Below are positions 47,734 through 61,691 of a stretch of DNA of 64,000 nucleotides, piece by piece. Position numbers and translations under genes: made by a program. Position 1 is the first letter of the stretch. Every line of letters begins with the position of its first letter. The stretch lies in the NCBI RefSeq assembly GCF_000143415.4, contig NW_003314261.1, positions 2,612,904 to 2,676,903 of the forward strand, given 5' to 3'. Under the pieces are notes generated by a model. It was not told where the DNA came from and searched no databases. It was given only the letters and a program-made list of their open reading frames with translations. The stretch is from Selaginella moellendorffii (taxonomy: Eukaryota; Streptophyta; Lycopodiopsida; Selaginellales; Selaginellaceae).

Positions 47734-48904
47734 CGAACTTAAAGGAAGACACTGCTCACTTACAGCAGAAGAGAGAAGGGAAAGAGAAAAGACTAACAGG
47801 TTTGCATCTTATACGTAAGAAAAATGGAGAGAACCACAAGAGAAACGATCAGAAATATCTAGAGGTAAGAGAGGGACTGAAGGCAAGAACTTAGAAGTTA
47901 AAAGACACTGCTTCTGTGGAACCGAGCCAAGGATGCGAACAAAATGAAAGGACTTCTAGCTGAGTACCAGGAAACCGCGATAGACGAACGAAAACAAAAA
48001 CCGAAACTAAAGACTTACCCGATGAGGACTTCTTTCCCATTTGATTCGGCTGGCTGGGAGCGTTGTAGCCACCACCACCACCAGGCTGCGAAGGATTAGA
48101 GAGCGGGCCTCCGCCACCGCCGCCACCACCACCACCACCAGCGCCGCCACCACCTTGCCCCATCTTCATATTCATTTGCTTGAGCATCTGGGGAGTAGCG
48201 TAGGCGACGACGCAAGGTCGCCCATTGAAAACGCGGCCATGCAAGTTCTCCTTGCACAGCTGCGCCGGGAGAGGCTCGAAGAAATCCACCTGGCAGAGCC
48301 CCTTGGATTTGCCGCTGGCCCTCTCCTCGAAGAACTTGATCCCTTTGATCTTGCCAAACTCCGCGAGCGCGCCCTCCAGCTCCGCGTCGGTGGTCCACCA
48401 CTGGAGCTCGGATATGACGATGGAAGTCCTCCCCCCATCCTGAGACGCGGCCGACGATGATCGAGGGGGCGGCACTGGCGCTGCCGATGCTTGCGCGACA
48501 AAATTCGGCCTCGCGGCGGGCTCGTCCAGCTGCTGCTCTTGCTGTGGCGCCGCCGCCGCCGCCGCCTTGAAACTCACTGGCGATGGCGAAGGTATCCTCG
48601 CTTCTTGCGGCGGCGGCTGCTTGATCTGCGCTGGAGCCGCCACCGCATTCTGGGGCTCCGGCTGCTTGATCGGATCGTCGTCGTAGAAATCATACCCTCC
48701 TTGCGGCTGGGCGCCCGGCTGTGGCTGCTGCTGGGGCGGATGATCCTCCTGCTGGGGCTCACCTTTGGGCGGAGGCTGCTGCTCCTCGGGCGCCGGGAAA
48801 AACCCTACATTCACGTCGTCGTAGAGATCCTCGAAATCCTCGTCCACCGCCATCTCCACGCCCGCGCCATTCTCGATCTCCACATCGTAGTCAGCCTCCT
48901 CCAT
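47031..48904 (-). CDS. RRM protein, CFIm68/CPSF6-like (paralogue B)
   Basis: CDS complement of 48019-48904 and 47031-47608 (487 aa). MEEADYDVEIENGAG start chosen because it aligns with paralogue A; an in-frame ATG also exists at 48925. Order: acidic N-terminus with EDFEDLYDDVNVGFFP, Pro/Gln-rich linker, RRM (VISELQWWTTDAELEGALAE ... GLCQVDFFEPLPAQLCKENLHGRVFNGRPCVV), glycine-rich linker, a G/RGRG stretch, a Pro/Met/Gly segment and an RS/RD/RE-rich tail ending SSRSEH. Expected nuclear role in pre-mRNA 3' processing, from the family. The single intron (410 nt) lies in the glycine-rich linker (KKSSSG/GRGRGRG) and contains a (GA)13 tract. Confidence 0.8.
47703..47729. repeat. (GA)13 microsatellite
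   Basis: Uninterrupted ga dinucleotide run in the intron of the RRM paralogue B gene. Confidence 0.9.
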
Positions 48905-49084
48905 GGGTGACCTAGAAAAAGCCACACACTACGAGCATATTCTCGAATAGGGTTTAGCCCCTCCTCTTCCCGCGCTATCCGATTTAAAAGTTCTATAAGC
49001 CATGCTATCTTTCTCGGCGAGCGCTCTTCTCGCCGAAACGGAGATGGTTCCACCACTGACGACGATCATCATCGACCTGTGGAT

Positions 49085-49430
49085 TCATGGCGGCGTTGCT
49101 ACTCAGCTCGATACCGTTCTCCCGCTGTAACTTCATCAATGCGGCACTGCTGGAGCTGGATTCTCCGACTTCCGAGCGTGATGTCCATGCCACACGGAGT
49201 GTTGCAAACATACTTCGGTCTGTTTGCGGCACTGGAACTACATTTTGTAGGCTCTTTTCCGGGAGTCTCTGTTCTACGGCAACCGCGAGCTTTTCCTGGT
49301 AACCCGAATCGGTTAACAGAGTTGGTAGTGCCAAAAGTACATTGCTTACATGTATGGGAGGGAGGAATCAAGCTGCCGCTGCAAATGATCACGACAATGT
49401 CCCTGCCCAAGCGCAAACTTGGTTAAGAAC
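49085..49430 (+). pseudogene. Relic of the hevein-domain membrane protein gene
   Basis: Collinear similarity to the intact gene at 49767-50651: cgctgtaacttcatcaatgc (intact gctgctgtaactttgttgga), ggagctggattctccgactt (ggagttggattctgcgactc), tttgcggcactggaactaca (encoding CGTGTTFC, intact CGTGDTFC), then tagtgccaaaagtacattgc followed by ttacatgt, matching the segment that encodes the membrane helix. Deletions and frame changes remove much of the Pro-rich linker. A tandem upstream duplicate in decay, squeezed between the RRM gene promoter and the intact gene. Confidence 0.65.
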
Positions 49431-49766
49431 CATCGCAAGAGTTCTCACCTGGTACAAGAATGTAAAGCTGGCTGCATGACATAACGAAGAAAATGGAACA
49501 TCACCACGAAGGTTCCATACTGAAAGAAGGGCCAGAAAACACATTCTTGTGAGTGATCAAGAAGAAAAAAACGATGAACAAATATTTGTCACCACGTTGA
49601 GGAACTCACGGGATTCTTAGTACCAAAATCTCCGCGTTGGAACGCATGACTTTAACCAGCCAGCCAGCCAGCGGCCCTCCACGATGGAGTTTTCATTTGA
49701 AGACACAGCTGACCCGGATTTATAAACGCCACCAGCCCCTCTCGGTGCTCAGGCAGTAGCCAAGAA
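49431..49766. promoter_or_regulatory. Upstream region of the hevein-domain gene
   Basis: 336 bp between relic and intact gene. A possible TATA word (atttataaacg, ~49720) lies about 45 bp before the ATG. No other feature. Confidence 0.4.
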
Positions 49767-50651
49767 ATGAAGATAGTTCCATCGATAATGATCCTATTGC
49801 TTGCTATGCTGCTTTCCTTCGAGGTTGGCATTGTTGCTCAGACCAATTGCATGCTAGGCGTCGCGTGTCCCCAAGGCAGCTGCTGTAACTTTGTTGGACA
49901 GTGTGGCACCGGAGTTGGATTCTGCGACTCCGGCTGGTGCGTGCTCCAGTGCCCGATTCCGGAGTGCGGTGTTCAGGCCAGGGGGGCCGACTGTGGCTCT
50001 GGACAGTGTTGCAACTTACTTGGCTTTTGTGGTACTGGAGACACTTTCTGTGGCGAAGGCAACTGCCAGAGCAATTGTCCGTCGTCGCCATCTCCTCCAA
50101 GCCGCAGGAATCCGCCACCACCTCTAGAAGATGATGGATCCCTCCCGTCTGATAGAGATACGCCTAGCGGCTCTTCCCCGGACACGGATACAGGAGTTCC
50201 CAGTCCACCGCGCCAGCGTGTTTCTCCCAGATCGCCTCGACCTCGGACTGGTAAGAAAAAGAGTCAGGCCTGGATAGCTGGAGTAGTGGTGCCAATTGCA
50301 TTGCTTACATGTTTCGGAGGACTTTGTTGGCACAAGAAGAAAAAGAAAGGCCGAGCTGTCACCGCAACTGCTGCCAATGGTAAAGCCAAAGCCAATGCCG
50401 CCGCTGCCACTGTTCAAACACAAACATGGTTAGAAATTATGACAGGATGGGGTGGACAGATTCTCACTTTGTTCTCAGAAAGTCCAAATGAAAATGCTGC
50501 TGCTCCAGAAGATAAAGGTAAAGATGCAGCAGCTGAGAAAAACTCCTCAAATATTACAGTGCATGAGAGCAAAGAAGAAGCTGAGCGTAATAGTGAAGTT
50601 CCTGTATTGCAGGAAGAGCCTGCACACCAGGAAGAACACTGCAATGTGTGA
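49767..50651 (+). CDS. Membrane-anchored protein with two hevein-type (chitin-binding) domains
   Basis: 294 aa, intronless. Signal peptide (MKIVPSIMILLLAMLLSFEV), two hevein-like Cys-rich units (res ~28-62: ACPQGSCCNFVGQCGTGVGF; res ~67-104: CGVQARGADCGSGQCCNLLG then FCGTGDTFC), a Pro/Ser/Asp-rich linker (105-163), one membrane helix (WIAGVVVPIALLTCFGGLCW), a KKKKKGR stop-transfer patch and a ~100-residue acidic/Ala-rich cytoplasmic tail without known domain. Hevein domains bind chitin oligomers. Unit 2 has the fuller motif; unit 1 lacks the leading CG. A type I receptor-like protein with two hevein units and no kinase is unusual; the role in fungal perception or wall binding is only inferred. 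Stop is 43 bp from the stop of the convergent GH1 copy 2. Confidence 0.75.
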   Translation: MKIVPSIMILLLAMLLSFEVGIVAQTNCMLGVACPQGSCCNFVGQCGTGVGFCDSGWCVLQCPIPECGVQARGADCGSGQCCNLLGFCGTGDTFCGEGNCQSNCPSSPSPPSRRNPPPPLEDDGSLPSDRDTPSGSSPDTDTGVPSPPRQRVSPRSPRPRTGKKKSQAWIAGVVVPIALLTCFGGLCWHKKKKKGRAVTATAANGKAKANAAAATVQTQTWLEIMTGWGGQILTLFSESPNENAAAPEDKGKDAAAEKNSSNITVHESKEEAERNSEVPVLQEEPAHQEEHCNV

Positions 50652-50694
50652 AAGACAGAGGACAATGTGAAAAGGTTGTAGCATTTTGAAAGAG

Positions 50695-52812
<2,118 letters not shown>

Positions 52813-53256
52813 CGGGATGAACAGAACCAAGCCACAACTATGCCTAACATTTCTGGAGCAAAAGCATGGGTACCACCAAGCACAAGCAATGCATGATAAG
52901 CCACAACGATGAACAAGGAATGACAGCTTAAGAAAGGACAGATCCTTGAGTGATGGATCGGTGCAAGCAAAGAGCAACAAAAGCTGGAAGGAGCCAGTAT
53001 GAACATGGTTTCCACTATGCTGTCCTAGTAACAGAGAAATTCGATTTGGGGAGAGTTATGGCATTATCGATATTGCCGCCTTGATTTTCTCTTGTCGCTT
53101 TCTTACTGTCGTTACCACGAAGAGTCATCAGAATTGAAAGAAAATTCCGATTTTACCGATCAATTCAACCAGATGCGCTCACATGTTGCAAACGAAGAAG
53201 CTGATATCAAAAGCATAGTACACTGTACCGGGTCTGCAGCTTTACTTTTCCTTTCG
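52813..53256. other. Spacer between GH1 copy 2 and the kinase-like gene
   Basis: 444 bp with the promoter of GH1 copy 2 (-) and the 3' region of the kinase-like gene (-). Nothing else recognised. Confidence 0.5.
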
Positions 53257-55153
53257 TCAACCTGTCATGAACCGGTGACACAGAACGGCATCTGCTATGG
53301 GCCGTTGCCGATAATCTGGATTGAGCATCGCCTGCAGTTTCAGTCTCTTAGTAGAGTGACATTATCCATTTCCGCTACCTCACTCACCTGGAGAAGTTCC
53401 CATCCTGCTTTATTATCGAGATCCAGGAATTTGACAGCCTCTTCCCACCTATCATCCATCATACAATATCTGTAATAGAAACGGTAGATTAGAAAGCTAG
53501 AATAAAGTGGAAAAAACAGACTCTCTAGTAGCAGTTAAATCAAGTCGAAATGTGCTTTCCAAAAGCCTCTGCTCAAAAGAAAAAAATATCAGAAGAATGG
53601 ATGGTGGAGTGTAGCAAAACCTGAAGTGATGGAGCATCAACGCTACCAGGAACACTGAGAGATGCAAAAACAATATATGCCAGAAGCAGGCCACCAGAGA
53701 AGCTGCCACAAAAACACAGCAAATAAGCCGAAGTACGAAAACAATATCTTACATATCATCAGCAATTCCAAATGCCTTGCGTTCAAATATTGTTCGAGCA
53801 CCTGCAGCGGCTGCTCTACGCCAAAGATTATCAGAAAGAGCTCCAAATTTCGGGTCGGCACCACGAAACAGAGTTTCATTACTGCAAATGTCGAAAGAGA
53901 TACTAAATTAAGACTGAGATGCATAACATGAACTAACCTCACATCCACAGCAAAGGCGAGATCCCGTAAACGAGGTAAAACCATTGAAATATTTCGCTCT
54001 TCCATTGTGCTGCAGCAACAAAAACAATGACATCAAGGAAGTATGTACTCTGAACTTACTTGAGAATCACTGATGCAGGGCCAAGAGACTGGTGTAGTTG
54101 ACCACGGGCATGCATGAAAGACAGACCAGTAAAGGCACCAGCAAGTAGTTTTCGAATAAAAGCATGTCTCCTTTGAAGAACCTCTGCTTTTTCAAAACGA
54201 TCCCAAAAGTCCCAAACACCTACAGAAATGCCCTTCTGAGTTGCAACGCCCGCAGCCATGGCATAATCAGCCCCGGATTTGATTCCATCATTTCGAAACA
54301 CAAGCCACTGTCCTGAAACAACTTGGACACTGTAAAAGAATGACGTAATGAAGTCTTGCATGCCTGTTCTCCTGTGCGTGTCTCAAATCCTCCAAGAAGT
54401 ACTATTATGTTTTCGCATGTCTTTCCCATTGAAGAGTCCTGCAAGAGAAAGCTGCGTCAAGGATAACAGGAAAAAAAAGAAGAAAATTCAATATCAACCT
54501 GAAGAATGGCGTGTGAACTCAACTCATTTGCCGCCATCATATCAGCTTCATGACCACCGGCATTTCGAACCGGATAAGCCTGAGATGGTGATGTAAAGCT
54601 ACTCTTTTCTTCACGAATTCAGTAAAACTTACTTTCAGTAAAATGCGTGTGCCAGTGTTCGGACCACGCCTTACTCTTCCGGAGTAGAGCCTTGAAATAA
54701 GAAGTGTACATTACTTCCAATATTCGTCGAAAGCTCACCTTGTTTCCACGTTACCAGCATCAACCTCCTGACCACCAAATCTCTTTGCATTTAAACTGGT
54801 TGTCATGCTCTCTATTCCTCCATCAAGCTTGGGCGGGTCGTAGCTGAAAAACAAAATCACACACACACACACACACACAAACAATAAAAAAAATGACCAC
54901 GTCGAACATATGATACAAAGAACAAGAACTCAAGGAACCTGGAGATGCTCATGTAGCCATATGTCCCCAGTAAACTTTCCAGCACAATATCATCGGAAGA
55001 AAACACGTCCATGGTCGCAAAAACGCAATGACACCTGTGAATCTTACGCCTGCCCGAGTAAAACTTACACGCGGGTAAACCCGCTCGTTCAGATCCACAG
55101 AAGGCGGAGGCAGGCGATACCATACTGAACAAAGATTTCACACTAATTCCCAT
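53257..55153 (-). CDS. Plastid-targeted protein kinase-like protein, probable pseudokinase
   Basis: Twelve exons: 54939-55153, 54739-54843, 54633-54690, 54499-54579, 54364-54438, 54060-54307, 53938-54009, 53753-53881, 53621-53702, 53522-53568, 53388-53469, 53257-53331 (422 aa, phases close). The N-terminus is Ser/Arg/Cys-rich and looks like a transit peptide. A kinase-like fold follows: LESLLGTYGYMSI, hinge-like GEQWLVFRNDG, the catalytic-loop position FMHARGQLHQSLGPASVILN (HRD replaced by HQS), a DFG position reading RDLAFAVD, and a C-lobe GWELLQAMLNPDYRQRPIAD. Loss of the catalytic Asp and DFG suggests no phosphotransfer. Intron 5 appears to be GC-AG (acag/gcatgc ... gacag). I cannot name the family. 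The upstream coiled-coil gene ends 132 bp away. Confidence 0.7.
54857..54880. repeat. (CA)n microsatellite
   Basis: Run of ca dinucleotides within intron 1 of the kinase-like gene. Confidence 0.85.
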
Positions 55154-55285
55154 GGAACGAAACGCGAGAGCAGCGCATAGCCTGTTCTTGAGACGCCGAT
55201 GTGTGCAGGATAAGGCCACGTGTAAAAGTGAACAAAATCATGGTTATATGTAAAAAGAACTCTAAAGAAAACATACTCAGCTCTA

Positions 55286-56182
55286 TCAATGCGATGGTAG
55301 TATACGGGTTCGTTTGCAATGCCGGACCCTTTTTCCCAGAGGCATATTGTGCCCCCAGCTGGTCTTGGCACCGTGTCCACCGTATCCTGCAAAACAATGT
55401 GGTCAGATAAAATCAGAGCGCTCAGAAACACCATGCTACCATAAAACTTGTAGTGCGTATATCTGGTCACGGACGGATGTAGTGGTGCAGGAAGTCTCTC
55501 CTCGAAGCGCCTTTGCGGCTGAAGATCGAATACGTGAAATCGCGAGGGAGGAGGATAGTTCTTGTGCTCCATGTTGTACTCGGCCGGGAAAAGCTGTCTG
55601 TATCTATAAGCGTTAACAATATGCTCCATGCGCCTGAAACCAGGAGATAAGTACACGAAACAGTAGAGACCTTCTCGGCATACATTCTTTCGATATCTTG
55701 GTCCTTCTTTTTAATACGCATGAACTGCATTTCTTGCTGCACCTGCTCCTTCTGGCTCTTTCTATCCTCCTCGTCCGCTGCATGGGTGTGCCCAGGAACT
55801 CGGAGGTTGGGTATAGAAGACTGATATCTAAGCATGCCTTTGAGTGCACGACGACCTGAGGGAAAAGAATCAAAAGATTGAAGAAAAACAGGTTGTTGTT
55901 CGCTACTTACTTGGCGAACTGCTCTCGCCGGTACCCGCAGCATTATCATTTTTTGTTCGCATTTTCAGCTCGTCCAGCTTTTTCTGGCAATCCATCAGCT
56001 CCCGAGAGAGCTTCTCACACTTTCTCTCGCATTTCGAAGCGGCATCCTCGAGCTGCCGCTTGAGAAACATAGGTTGAGAGAAAGAAACAAAACACCACCC
56101 TTCTTACCTTGGCACTTTTGTAAAACCGTCCATAGTCGTTGTAAGTGGTGTCCCATAACTCGGTCGGAATCCCACCTGTCAT
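55286..56182 (-). CDS. Unknown coiled-coil protein, possibly ciliary
   Basis: Five exons: 56108-56182, 55911-56058, 55671-55855, 55440-55623, 55286-55386 (230 aa, phases close). MTGGIPTELWDTTYNDYGRF, then a charged helical segment (RQLEDAASKCERKCEKLSRE), a basic/acidic middle (QKEQVQQEMQFMRIKKKDQD), a Pro/aromatic region (NYPPPSRFHVFDLQPQRRF) and a conserved-looking end (YKFYGYGGHGAKTSWGHNMP, then LGKRVRHCKRTRILPSH). The third intron requires the acceptor atggag (55624) and not the nearer tttcag to keep frame; that intron is then 47 nt. I do not recognise the family. Aromatic TTYxxY motifs and PP-rich loops recall microtubule inner proteins of cilia, and lycophytes do have motile sperm, but this is a guess. 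Confidence 0.6.
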
Positions 56183-56627
56183 CTCCCTCCCTTCACCATA
56201 TGCTAAAACTATCACCGATCAAACGAACTAGGAGTTCCTCCGCCTACATTTTGCAATCATCTATCATCCACTAGCCAGAACCTCTCCAGCATGACGAAAT
56301 GCACGAGTTCTCCCGGAAATGTCATGCTCGAAGAATGGAATGCCGCCCCTTGCGATCCCTGCGATGCTCTCTCCCCTGCTCAGAAACCCTAGGCCACACA
56401 AACCCTAGCACTGCCCGCCCAATCCCCCTCTTTTTTAAAAACCTTGGACGCCCCGGATTGACCCACGCCTTTCGATCCACTGCTCACCTAAAACCCCCGC
56501 AAAGAATCGTGTGATGCATCCATCCGCGACATTCCCCCCAATTCCACCGCCTTAAAACCTGGACCTCGATCGATCGAAATCTCCCAGTCTCTCCTCGATC
56601 GATCGATTGACCGATCACCGCGAAATT
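56183..56627. promoter_or_regulatory. Divergent intergenic region
   Basis: 445 bp between the coiled-coil gene (-) and the 8-cysteine gene (+). Contains aaccctag words (~56385 and ~56401) typical of plant promoters and gatcgatcgatc stretches near 56570 and 56597. No gene called. Confidence 0.4.
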
Positions 56628-57093
56628 ATGGCCGCTCGCAGCAGCATCAATCTCCTCCTGGCCATGGCGATTCTGGCGAGCGGCGGCGGCGGCGCTGTTC
56701 TTGGATTTCCCTCCAGGCAGGACGGTGATCCAATCCCGACCTATCGAGGGATCAATTGCAACAAATACCAGCTCTTCACCTGTCTGGCATCCAAGGGCGC
56801 CTCCATCCACGGCGATTGCTGCGAAGCGATTCGCAGCGTCCTGAGCCCGCATTGCCTGTGCTCGCCGGAGACCGTGGGACGGACCGTGATCAAGAGCCTC
56901 TTGCCGATCGCCACGACCTGCGAGGTTCTTCTCGACATCGGCGAGCCCTGCGGCGGCAACGGTAAGCGATCATCGCATCTGTGCTCCTTGCCAAAATCTT
57001 CGATCTATCATCGCGCTGTGTGCTGTTCTTGCAGATCAAAGAACTCCGCCTCAAGATCCCCCAGCGCCTACAATAGCGAATCCAAACCCCTAG
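56628..57093 (+). CDS. Secreted eight-cysteine (LTP/2S-albumin fold) protein
   Basis: CDS join 56628-56961 and 57035-57093 (130 aa). Signal peptide (MAARSSINLLLAMAILASGG), then the 8CM pattern: NCNKYQLFTC ... DCCEAIRSVL ... HCLCS ... TTCEVLLDIGEPC, i.e. C-Xn-C-Xn-CC-Xn-CXC-Xn-C-Xn-C. A Pro-rich tail (RTPPQDPPAPTIANPNP) follows; no GPI signal is seen. Family members bind lipids at the cell wall or store protein. Exact subfamily not fixed; the short spacing suggests a non-specific lipid-transfer-like protein. The stop lies 63 bp before the next start. Confidence 0.8.
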
Positions 57094-57156
57094 ACCAAAA
57101 TATTTCTATGTGACCCCTTCTTTCTTGTCAATAAACCCTAAATTTTCTTTTCGGCT

Positions 57157-58377
57157 ATGGCGATCCAGCTCTCCGCGATGTGCCGGGAAGCGTCCTTTCC
57201 ATCGCTGAGAAATTCCGGATCGGCAGTAGAATGTAAGTGTAGTAGTCGTCGAATCGAGGAAAAGCAAGCGCGAGCTGCTGAGTTTTGCCCTCTCTACTCG
57301 TCTCTGCGATCAATTCGTGTCTCTAGCAGCAGCGCCACGATCCCGGCTCTTCGATCAATGGCGGCATCCAACGGCAGTGTGTCCGTCGATGATACTGCTC
57401 CTCCTGGTCTGGCACGAAATTCGTGATCTTTGCTCTTATTCGTCTTTGATTGGCAGTGAGAATAGGAAGGGAGATTCGTAACACGAAGGAGACAAAAGTG
57501 GATGTTTCGATCGGTTTGGATGGCACTGGGAATTGCGACTGTGACACCGGCATCCCATTTCTAGACCACATGCTAGACGTAAGTTTCTTTCGCTTTGGAC
57601 GCCTAGACTCATATCTCCTCTTTTCAGCAAATTGCCTCTCATGGTCTCTTTGATTTGAGCATCAAGGCAGTCGGAGATACTCACATCGATGACCACCACA
57701 CGAACGAGGATGTTGCTTTGGCTTTTGGAACGGTTCGTCTTGCTATCTTTGTGAACGTTTCGATTAATGGTTTTTTTTCAGGCACTCGCAAGAGCTATAG
57801 GGAATCGCTCCGGCATTCACCGCTACGGTGATTTCAGTGTTCCACTCGATGAGGCCCTTGTCCATGTCGTTGTGGTATGTTTTTTTTTTTTTTTTTTCAT
57901 TTTGCATATGTAATGGTCGAGTTGAACTTGTGTTTTTTGAAGGATTTGTGTGGCAGGCCTTGTTTGAGATATACGGCGACAATCCCCACTCAGCGAGTTG
58001 GTCTGTATGATACTCAGGTAGGCTGTTGTGCTGTGGAAATCTAGCGCTTTCTAATGAAATGTCTTGTAGCTTGTTGAGCATTTTTTCCAATCGCTATGTA
58101 ACACATCAGGAATGACTCTCCACATCCGACAGGTTTGATAAAAGTTCTCAAAGTATTTTTCAAACTTGTGTTCGTGTTCGTCTTCTAGCTGGATGGTACA
58201 AATAGCCACCATATCATAGAAGCCATGTTCAAAGCGTTTGCGAGAGCTCTTCGCCAGGCTTGTGAGCCCGATCCCCGTCGAATTGGCAAGGTTCCAAGGT
58301 CTGCTTGATAACATATTTCTGGATTGCATTCTTATAGTGCTCTTTGCAGTTCGAAGGGGGTATTGTCGCGAATGTAG
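57157..58377 (+). CDS. HISN5: Imidazoleglycerol-phosphate dehydratase (histidine synthesis, plastid)
   Basis: Eight exons: 57157-57406, 57457-57578, 57628-57732, 57782-57874, 57943-58017, 58070-58132, 58189-58298, 58350-58377 (281 aa). N-terminal ~80 residues are a Ser/Arg-rich plastid transit peptide. The core has [32 protein letters not shown], the metal-binding [14 protein letters not shown] and [20 protein letters not shown], and the end [10 protein letters not shown]. It dehydrates IGP to imidazole acetol phosphate. For intron 1 the donor gtctgg (57407) with acceptor ttggcag gives a 50-nt intron; an alternative pair (gtgatc, tgag) is also in frame but only ~38 nt. Neighbouring genes on the same strand are 63 bp upstream and 115 bp downstream. 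Confidence 0.95.
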
Positions 58378-58492
58378 AGATCTTTTAAGGAAGGTTTGGT
58401 TTTGTTTATAAATACATGTGGTTGCACACTAAGAAAAATTTACTGTTTCTTCATGGAATGTTATTCCTTAAGCCGACAGTCGCAATTTGGGC

Positions 58493-60614
<2,122 letters not shown>

Positions 60615-60818
60615 GAGCTCAGCTCTCGAGCCAATTTCAAGCTCATCTTGCTGTTAGTCAAGCTACTTTGGGAACGTTGTCTTGTCCAATGCAAAAGGAT
60701 CGGAACTGTCACTAAGACATGTAATTAGTCGTATTTGAGAGCTTTCAACATGCAAAATAGAAAGTCATTGTTGAATCTCTCCTTTAAAACGATGAATAAA
60801 ACTCGCTACACCTAGGAA

Positions 60819-61691
60819 ATGGAAATACGCTTAATATACATTCTTGCATTTCTCATAACCACAGCATCCGGCATAACATACAGGTACACTCGAGATTACA
60901 GGTTTACGCTACACGAAGTGACTGAGCTCTTGGACAGAATCTCTGCCCTTGTCAACGAGGTCAATAATGACACGAGAATCATGATCGGTGGCAGATCAGT
61001 TCAAGAGTCACTGGCAGTTGGCGGAATCACAATCTACTGGGCAGCGGGAACTTATGGGCGAGACTTGGAGGATCACTGTTCCTCAACGATTTCCTCGACC
61101 ATTACAGCCTCGCAATTCAAGGACAACATCAACAATGTCATCAACGTGGTTCGTAGCGAGCTGTGGCGATTTAGAAACGACCAAGGTCTGTATATAGTGC
61201 AGCTCATGGCAACAATGGGAGACGGTGTCGTTGAGTTTGAAATCCCAGATTGGACTCCCAAACCCAAAAGGCGAGACGAATTGCTTGAGATAGACACGGA
61301 GTTAGAGCAAGCAACTAGGGATTGCTCGGTGTCTAAGTATGAATTGGAGAGCAGTGCCTTTGCGAGTCTCTACAAAGGTGACACTCTCTTGTCACCCGAC
61401 AAACTCTACATCTTCATTGTAACTTCTACTTGCAATATGATGTGCTTCGAACTGGGAGATGGTGTAAGATTTGTGTGGGCGAGTGGAACAAGCTACCCTC
61501 TGGAAAACTGCAGGCTTGCAATCTCCATCCGCGGGGTTCTTATGTTATTCGACGAAATCACCAAGATTATTCTATGGTCCACGCCGGAACAATGCAGCTC
61601 ATGTTTCAGAAGCTCATCCCTTGCCATGCAAAGAGATGGAAACCTTGTGTTGTATTCCAACAGAATAGCAGTATGGAATACTATTTATTGA
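60819..61691 (+). CDS. Secreted protein: unknown domain plus bulb-type (GNA) lectin domain
   Basis: 290 aa, intronless. Signal peptide MEIRLIYILAFLITTASG. Residues ~19-155 form a domain I do not recognise (HEVTELLDRISALVNEV ... GGITIYWAAGTYGRD ... LEDHCSSTI). Residues ~180-290 resemble a B_lectin domain: SLYKGDTLLSPDKLYIFIV, CNMMCFELGDGVRFVWASGT, and the last repeat SLAMQRDGNLVLYSNRIAVW with the QxDGNLVLY mannose-binding pattern. Only this last site looks intact; the others have lost key residues. It is expected to be extracellular and to bind mannose weakly if at all. No kinase, S-locus or PAN domain is attached. Confidence 0.7.
   Translation: MEIRLIYILAFLITTASGITYRYTRDYRFTLHEVTELLDRISALVNEVNNDTRIMIGGRSVQESLAVGGITIYWAAGTYGRDLEDHCSSTISSTITASQFKDNINNVINVVRSELWRFRNDQGLYIVQLMATMGDGVVEFEIPDWTPKPKRRDELLEIDTELEQATRDCSVSKYELESSAFASLYKGDTLLSPDKLYIFIVTSTCNMMCFELGDGVRFVWASGTSYPLENCRLAISIRGVLMLFDEITKIILWSTPEQCSSCFRSSSLAMQRDGNLVLYSNRIAVWNTIY

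Noticed and set aside
47052-48910. Long + strand frames rich in Pro, Leu and Arg opposite the RRM gene
   Set aside because: Antisense of the glycine-, aspartate- and serine-rich coding sequence; no independent start or homology.
52813-52980. In-frame extension upstream of GH1 copy 2
   Set aside because: The signal peptide at 52812 is a sufficient start; the extension is not like any GH1 N-terminus.
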